In this document: one piece after another, positions 59,882-63,736 of the stretch | How positions within the stretch are numbered: the stretch's first letter is position 1 | Layout of the letters: each line of letters starts with the position of its first letter | Origin: Candidatus Sericytochromatia bacterium | GTDB taxonomy: Bacteria; Cyanobacteriota; Sericytochromatia; UBA7694; JACMQJ01 | NCBI GenBank assembly: GCA_026004035.1 | Contig: BPII01000013.1 | Span: 1-63,736, forward strand | Length of the DNA stretch: 63,736 nt | Reading direction: 5' to 3' | Made by a program: the position numbers and the translations under genes | Notes under the pieces: generated by a model | Database searches by the model: none | Told to the model about the DNA's origin: nothing | The model's input: the letters and a program-made list of their open reading frames with translations, nothing else

Positions 59882-61028
59882 ATGAAAAAAATTGGGGGTC
59901 TTTTGCTTTATCAGTTTTCTTGAGTTTATCACTAATTAGTTGTAGTACATCACCTAATTCACCTAATAATACACAACAAAATAACACAAGTAGTAATACA
60001 CAAAATCAGCCTAATGTTTCTTCCACAGATTTAGCTAAAATAGAATTAGCAAATTTAGTAGATGAAGAAGATGTATTTTCTGATAGTACTGATTTACTTA
60101 ATGATAATACTTTTACTACAAAAGCAGATGGAACATTATTATCAGGAAAAAGTTGGAGTGAATGCAAATACAGTAGTAGATTTACAAAAGAGAGAAGAAT
60201 TACAAAAACTTTTAAAAGATAATGCAAAACAAATGAAAGATACATTTTCTAAGATATCTAAATCCATTACTGTTAATGATGATGGAACAATAATAGTTGA
60301 TCCAAATAAATTAAAAGAAGAATTAAAAACTACTCTTGAAACAAGAAAAGAAATGATAAAAAAAACTTTAGAAAAAGTAGGATCTAAACTTAAAGAACTA
60401 AAAGAGCTTACTAAAGATAAAGTTGAAAAATTAAGAAGAAAGAATAATATAGTTAGAAATAGTGAAAAGGTTTCAGTTACAATGAAGATGGTTCCGTCAC
60501 AGAAACAATGACTATAAAGTTTGAAAACACCAAACTAGGTATTACCAGAGAAAATACTGTTTCTAAAACATCAAAAGATGGAAAAGTTTTATCTATTGAT
60601 CACTCATTAAAAGCTACTACTTCAGCATATACAAAAACAAGTTACAAGATTAGTAACATACAATGATGATGGTTCTAAAACAATTAAATTAACTTCTGTA
60701 ACAGAGTGGAAAAATGGTGCTAAATCAGAAAGAAATGAACAAAGAATTGGTAAAATCAGATAAGACAGTAACAGGAGCTGGAACATTAACTGTAACAAGT
60801 GCTAATGGAGAAACAAAAACATATAATTTAAATGTTTCAGTTTCAGCAAGTGGTGAAGTAACTTCTAGTGCTACAGATACATCTACAAAAGAAGAAGTTC
60901 AAATTTCAAAAAGTTCTAGTGGTCAAGTAACACAGGTAGCAAAAACTGAAGCTGGTACAACAACTGAAACTACAGCAAATGTTGAGGAAGCATTAACTAT
61001 TAGCAGTAATTCATTATCACAATCTTAA
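59882..61028 (+). CDS. Lipoprotein of unknown function (frameshifted)
   Basis: About 375 residues after repair. Start ATG 59882 follows a strong AAGGAGG. Signal ALSVFLSLSLISC with lipobox LISC, then Ser/Asn/Gln linker. The middle is a charged helical region (KLKEELKTTLETRKEMIKKT, KVGSKLKELKELTKDKVEKL). The C-terminal half is a beta-rich series of repeats with the pattern NxDGSxT...VT, e.g. TVTSANGETKTYNLNVSVSA and EVQISKSSSGQVTQVAKTE. No family recognised. At least five breaks, beginning right after the start codon (net one missing or two extra bases). The stop is one base from that of the opposite-strand gene. Confidence 0.65.
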
Positions 61029-61029
61029 T

Positions 61030-62690
61030 TTATTCATTAATAATTAATTTCCATAATTTGTAAGAATCAAAATATTTTTTTAAAATATTATTTATATATT
61101 TTTCAACATTATTTCTATAATCATAGTCAATAAAATCTTTTTTAATTAAATTCAAAAGATTTGCTATAAAATTAGATATTTTTAAATCTAAATTAACAAA
61201 TTTATTGTAAAAATTAACAAACAAATTATAAGTTAAGTTAATTTCATATTGTAATTTCTCAAATACTTTATTAGGTATGTTTATATATTTATACTCATCA
61301 TTATTTAAGAAGAAATTTTTCTCATACAATAAAAATATTAATGTAGAAATAATTTCATTTTTCAAATCAATGTAGGTTATATTATCAATACTTATATTTT
61401 TTTTCATGATAAATTGCAAAATTAGAACTTATCGGATAAGTTGAAGTTTCATTATAATAATTAATTCCTATTATAGTATCTTCTAATCTAAAAACTTCAG
61501 GTAATGTATATCTATAATTATTTAATAAAGTTGGAAAATATATACATAATCCCTGTAGTTTTTTATTCATAAATTTTTCGGTAAAAGTATTTATAGTGTT
61601 TATTTCCTTAATTTCACCTAAATAATAAAAAAATAATTTTGCTATCTGATAAAAACTACTATCATCTTCTATTCCTGAATATTTTGCACTTTTTAATAAA
61701 TTATTATCATAATTTGAAAAAGTACCTATGAAATTAACAGGTAAAAAAATTTTTTTATAATTATACTTTCTGATATAATTTTTTATATTTATCAATTCAA
61801 AATCATTATTATAAAAACATTTTATTTATTGCATCATTTATAGTTTCAATAGAGTATGTTAAAACCAAAGGTCTTGAATCATCATCCAAAGAAATAAAAT
61901 CTTTATTTTTGAATAAAAAAGATATAAAAATTTCTATTTTCTTGCTACATTAGTATTATAATTCCCATTTCCAAATATATAATTTATTAATTCCAAATAT
62001 TTAAGTATTTTCTGTTTTAAAAGATTAATTATATTATTCTTATCATGTAAATATAAAGGTTCTATATCATAATTAAAACTTTTTATTATCTCCCTGTTTC
62101 TTATATAAAAATCTTCATTAGAATCATCAGAAATAGTCATTTTTATATTTGAGAAACCAAAAATATAAAAATTATTTATATATTCTTCTATTACATTTTT
62201 TAGTTTTTCTGGTTCTGTTATGAGTTAATATAACTACATTTTTTATTTGACTTTCTATTTGAATAATTTTTTCTATTATAAATATTATCTAAAAAAATAA
62301 ATTTAAAATTACTTTCTAAAGTCAAATCTTCATAAATATATTGATCTACAAAGCTACTTACAAACTTTCTATAACTTAAAAATTTATTTTTCTCTATGTT
62401 TTTATTAAAATTATCATCTATATTAATAAAAAAGAAATTATCATTTTTTTTTACTAAATATAATTCCATTCCTGATATAAGCCCTTAAGTAAAAAATTAA
62501 TATTTGAATAGTTTTGATAATATTTATTTCTAAATTAATACTACAAGATTTTTTTAATCCTAGTAGAACTTGAAAGAAATCTTCTGGTAAAAATTTTACT
62601 ATATGAAATAGATTAAATGATAATATTAATTGAGTAAAAGAATTTATTACAAATTGAACTTTTCTTTTTATCAATAAGATCACTTTTCAT
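61030..62690 (-). CDS. Putative GT2-type glycosyltransferase with N-terminal extension (frameshifted)
   Basis: About 550 residues after repair, from an ATG at 62690 whose frame joins the next segment after deleting one A from AAAA near 62665. The first 165 residues (IVKFLPEDFFQVLLGLKKS, YRKFVSSFVDQYIYEDL) are unknown. Then comes a glycosyltransferase family 2-like start: NVVILTHNR, PEKLKNVIEEYINN (after removing one A near 62205) and MTISDDSNE; later SLDDDSRP looks like the DxD metal site, and PEVFRLEDTIIG resembles the C-terminal acceptor motif of such enzymes. Stop is one base from that of the lipoprotein on the other strand. Sugar donor unknown. Confidence 0.55.
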
Positions 62691-62714
62691 TAATGCTAGT
62701 AATAAACTTCAAGT

Positions 62715-63736
62715 TTAGAGCATACAAGACATATATAAGTATTTATCTTTTAATTTACCTTTTTCTGTTATAGTAGCATTTTCTATAATCTTATTTTTAT
62801 CGCCATTTAATATTTCAGGTAATATTTTTTCTATAAATTCATTACCAAAATCAATAGAAGCATCTCTTGGTAATTCACATGGTAAATTATCAACTGCCAT
62901 AACAGCTATTGCATTCTTTTCTCTAAAATCAACTTCTTCACCTGAAAATCTATGATAACCATATATTGGTGCTTCTATTTTTGATGCTCTTATTGTAGAT
63001 GCAATGGTCCGTTTAAATCACAACTTATATCAGCAATAACTTTAATTTTAAAATCTTTAGCTTTTATATCATCTTTTGTTAAAATCATACCTGTTTTAGG
63101 ATTCCAAAAATGACCAGCTATATAAAGATTAGCAACTTTTGTATATTTAGAGAAATCAGATATATATTCTTCAGGATTATTATAAAAATATTTTCTATCC
63201 CATTCTTTACCATACTTATTTTTGAATAGATAATTTGATCTTAATTTTGTAAATACAGGTTCATTATATTGATTATTCAGAAAATTATCAGGTTCTACTC
63301 TTTTTATTCCTATTTTGTCCAAAATTTCTACAACACCTTTAGCAACTCGTCCATCACCTGTAAGTACAATTTTAAATCATTTGGTAAATTTATTTTTCTA
63401 ACTCTTTATAAACCTCGTTTATATCTTTACATTTATAAGCTGGTTTTAAGTTATATAAATTCTCTTTTAGTCCATAAGTAAGAAAAGCATTATATCCACC
63501 TACAATTCCAGCATATCTTCCAAATCCTATAAGTCTTTTATTTTCAACAGGATCTACTAAAACTTCATAATCTATAAGAGTAATATTTTTATTTACTATT
63601 GCTCTTAATAAATCTTTATTATGATCTTGTAATTTTATTGTATGTGAAAAGAAAAAATATGTTTTATTAGGTATTAAATCATTTATCGGAACTTCTTTTA
63701 TACCTAATAAAATATCACATTCTGATAAATTATCTT
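62715..63736 (-). CDS. Saccharopine dehydrogenase/AlaDH-PNT-like oxidoreductase, partial and frameshifted
   Basis: C-terminal part of an NAD(P)-dependent oxidoreductase related to lysine-forming saccharopine dehydrogenase (LYS1-like, alanine dehydrogenase superfamily). Pieces: KVVLTGDGRVAKGVVEILDK-like nucleotide loop near 63340-63370 (GDGRVAKGV), NLYIAGHFWNPKTGMILTKD, KIKVIADISCDLNGPL, APIYGYHRFSGEEVDF and VAVDNLPCELPRDASIDFG, ending KGKLKDKYLYMSCML. Extra bases near 63375 and 63005 break the frame. The N-terminus lies beyond the right edge. It may act in lysine metabolism or on another amino acid; the substrate cannot be told. Confidence 0.75.

Noticed and set aside
1..63736. CRISPR array, tRNA or rRNA genes
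   Set aside because: No regularly spaced direct repeats and no tRNA-like G+C-rich cloverleaf or rRNA signature seen by eye; a small tRNA could still be missed without a covariance-model search.

Overview
The window is very AT-rich (by eye about a quarter G+C) chromosomal DNA from a free-living-looking, aerobic, diderm bacterium. An outer membrane is indicated by lpxA and fabZ (lipid A), at least eight lipoproteins with a lipobox Cys, a beta-barrel-like protein ending in Phe, two SurA/PpiC-like chaperones and murC/murB. Respiration is indicated by a cbb3-type oxidase, a ResB cytochrome c assembly factor, a fumarate reductase/succinate dehydrogenase of the Bacteroidota/Epsilonproteobacteria type, and NADP-isocitrate dehydrogenase. 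The phylum cannot be fixed from the sequence. The tandem fabZ-lpxA and murC-murB blocks would fit a deep-branching relative of Cyanobacteria (e.g. Sericytochromatia), but that is only a guess. I saw no tRNA, rRNA or CRISPR.

Layout: 0-3.4 kb, possible transposase end, HSDL2-like SDR, lytic transglycosylase lipoprotein, YkgJ-like protein. 3.4-5.8 kb, priA. 6.2-9.4 kb, a repeat element, a small membrane ORF and two beta-propeller envelope proteins. 9.5-13.2 kb, resB-ccoN-cco(O/P fusion). 13.2-17.0 kb, frdCAB-tsaE on the other strand. 17.5-21.6 kb, metK, TPR protein, MscS channel, coiled-coil protein, TrmH. 21.6-25.7 kb, MFS carrier, M28 peptidase, a lone EutL microcompartment shell protein and a metallo-aminopeptidase lipoprotein. 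25.7-31.7 kb, an inorganic-carbon uptake operon sulP-dabA-dabB. 32.0-35.7 kb, TPR / WD40 / tiny lipoprotein / BatA-like operon. 35.7-41.2 kb, two PpiC proteins, a repeat lipoprotein, a CarboxypepD-like lipoprotein and a barrel. 41.2-47.3 kb, O-methyltransferase, sbcDC and a primary-type sigma factor. 47.5-52.9 kb, NHL-type lipoprotein, glycogen phosphorylase, icd. 52.9-58.0 kb, TIGR04552-like protein, fabZ, lpxA, murC, murB. 58.0-63.7 kb, acyl-CoA ligase, lipoprotein, a GT2-type glycosyltransferase and a saccharopine dehydrogenase-like protein cut by the window end.

Two genome-wide traits stand out. First, about fifteen genes are broken by frameshifts, and nearly every one I could resolve is repaired by removing one extra base, often in a homopolymer; these concentrate in 0-1.1, 14.3-14.7 and 52.9-63.7 kb. 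Essential genes (murC, murB) are among them, so uncorrected insertion errors in long reads are the best explanation. I annotate such genes as whole CDS spans. Second, all seven convergent gene junctions have 16 nt or less between stop codons (some overlap), leaving no room for ordinary terminators.

The most interesting biology is the EutL shell protein without any other microcompartment gene, the sulP-dabAB operon behind a 30-bp perfect palindrome, the compact two-subunit cbb3 oxidase, and the uncharacterised TPR-WD40-microlipoprotein-BatA operon with overlapping reading frames.
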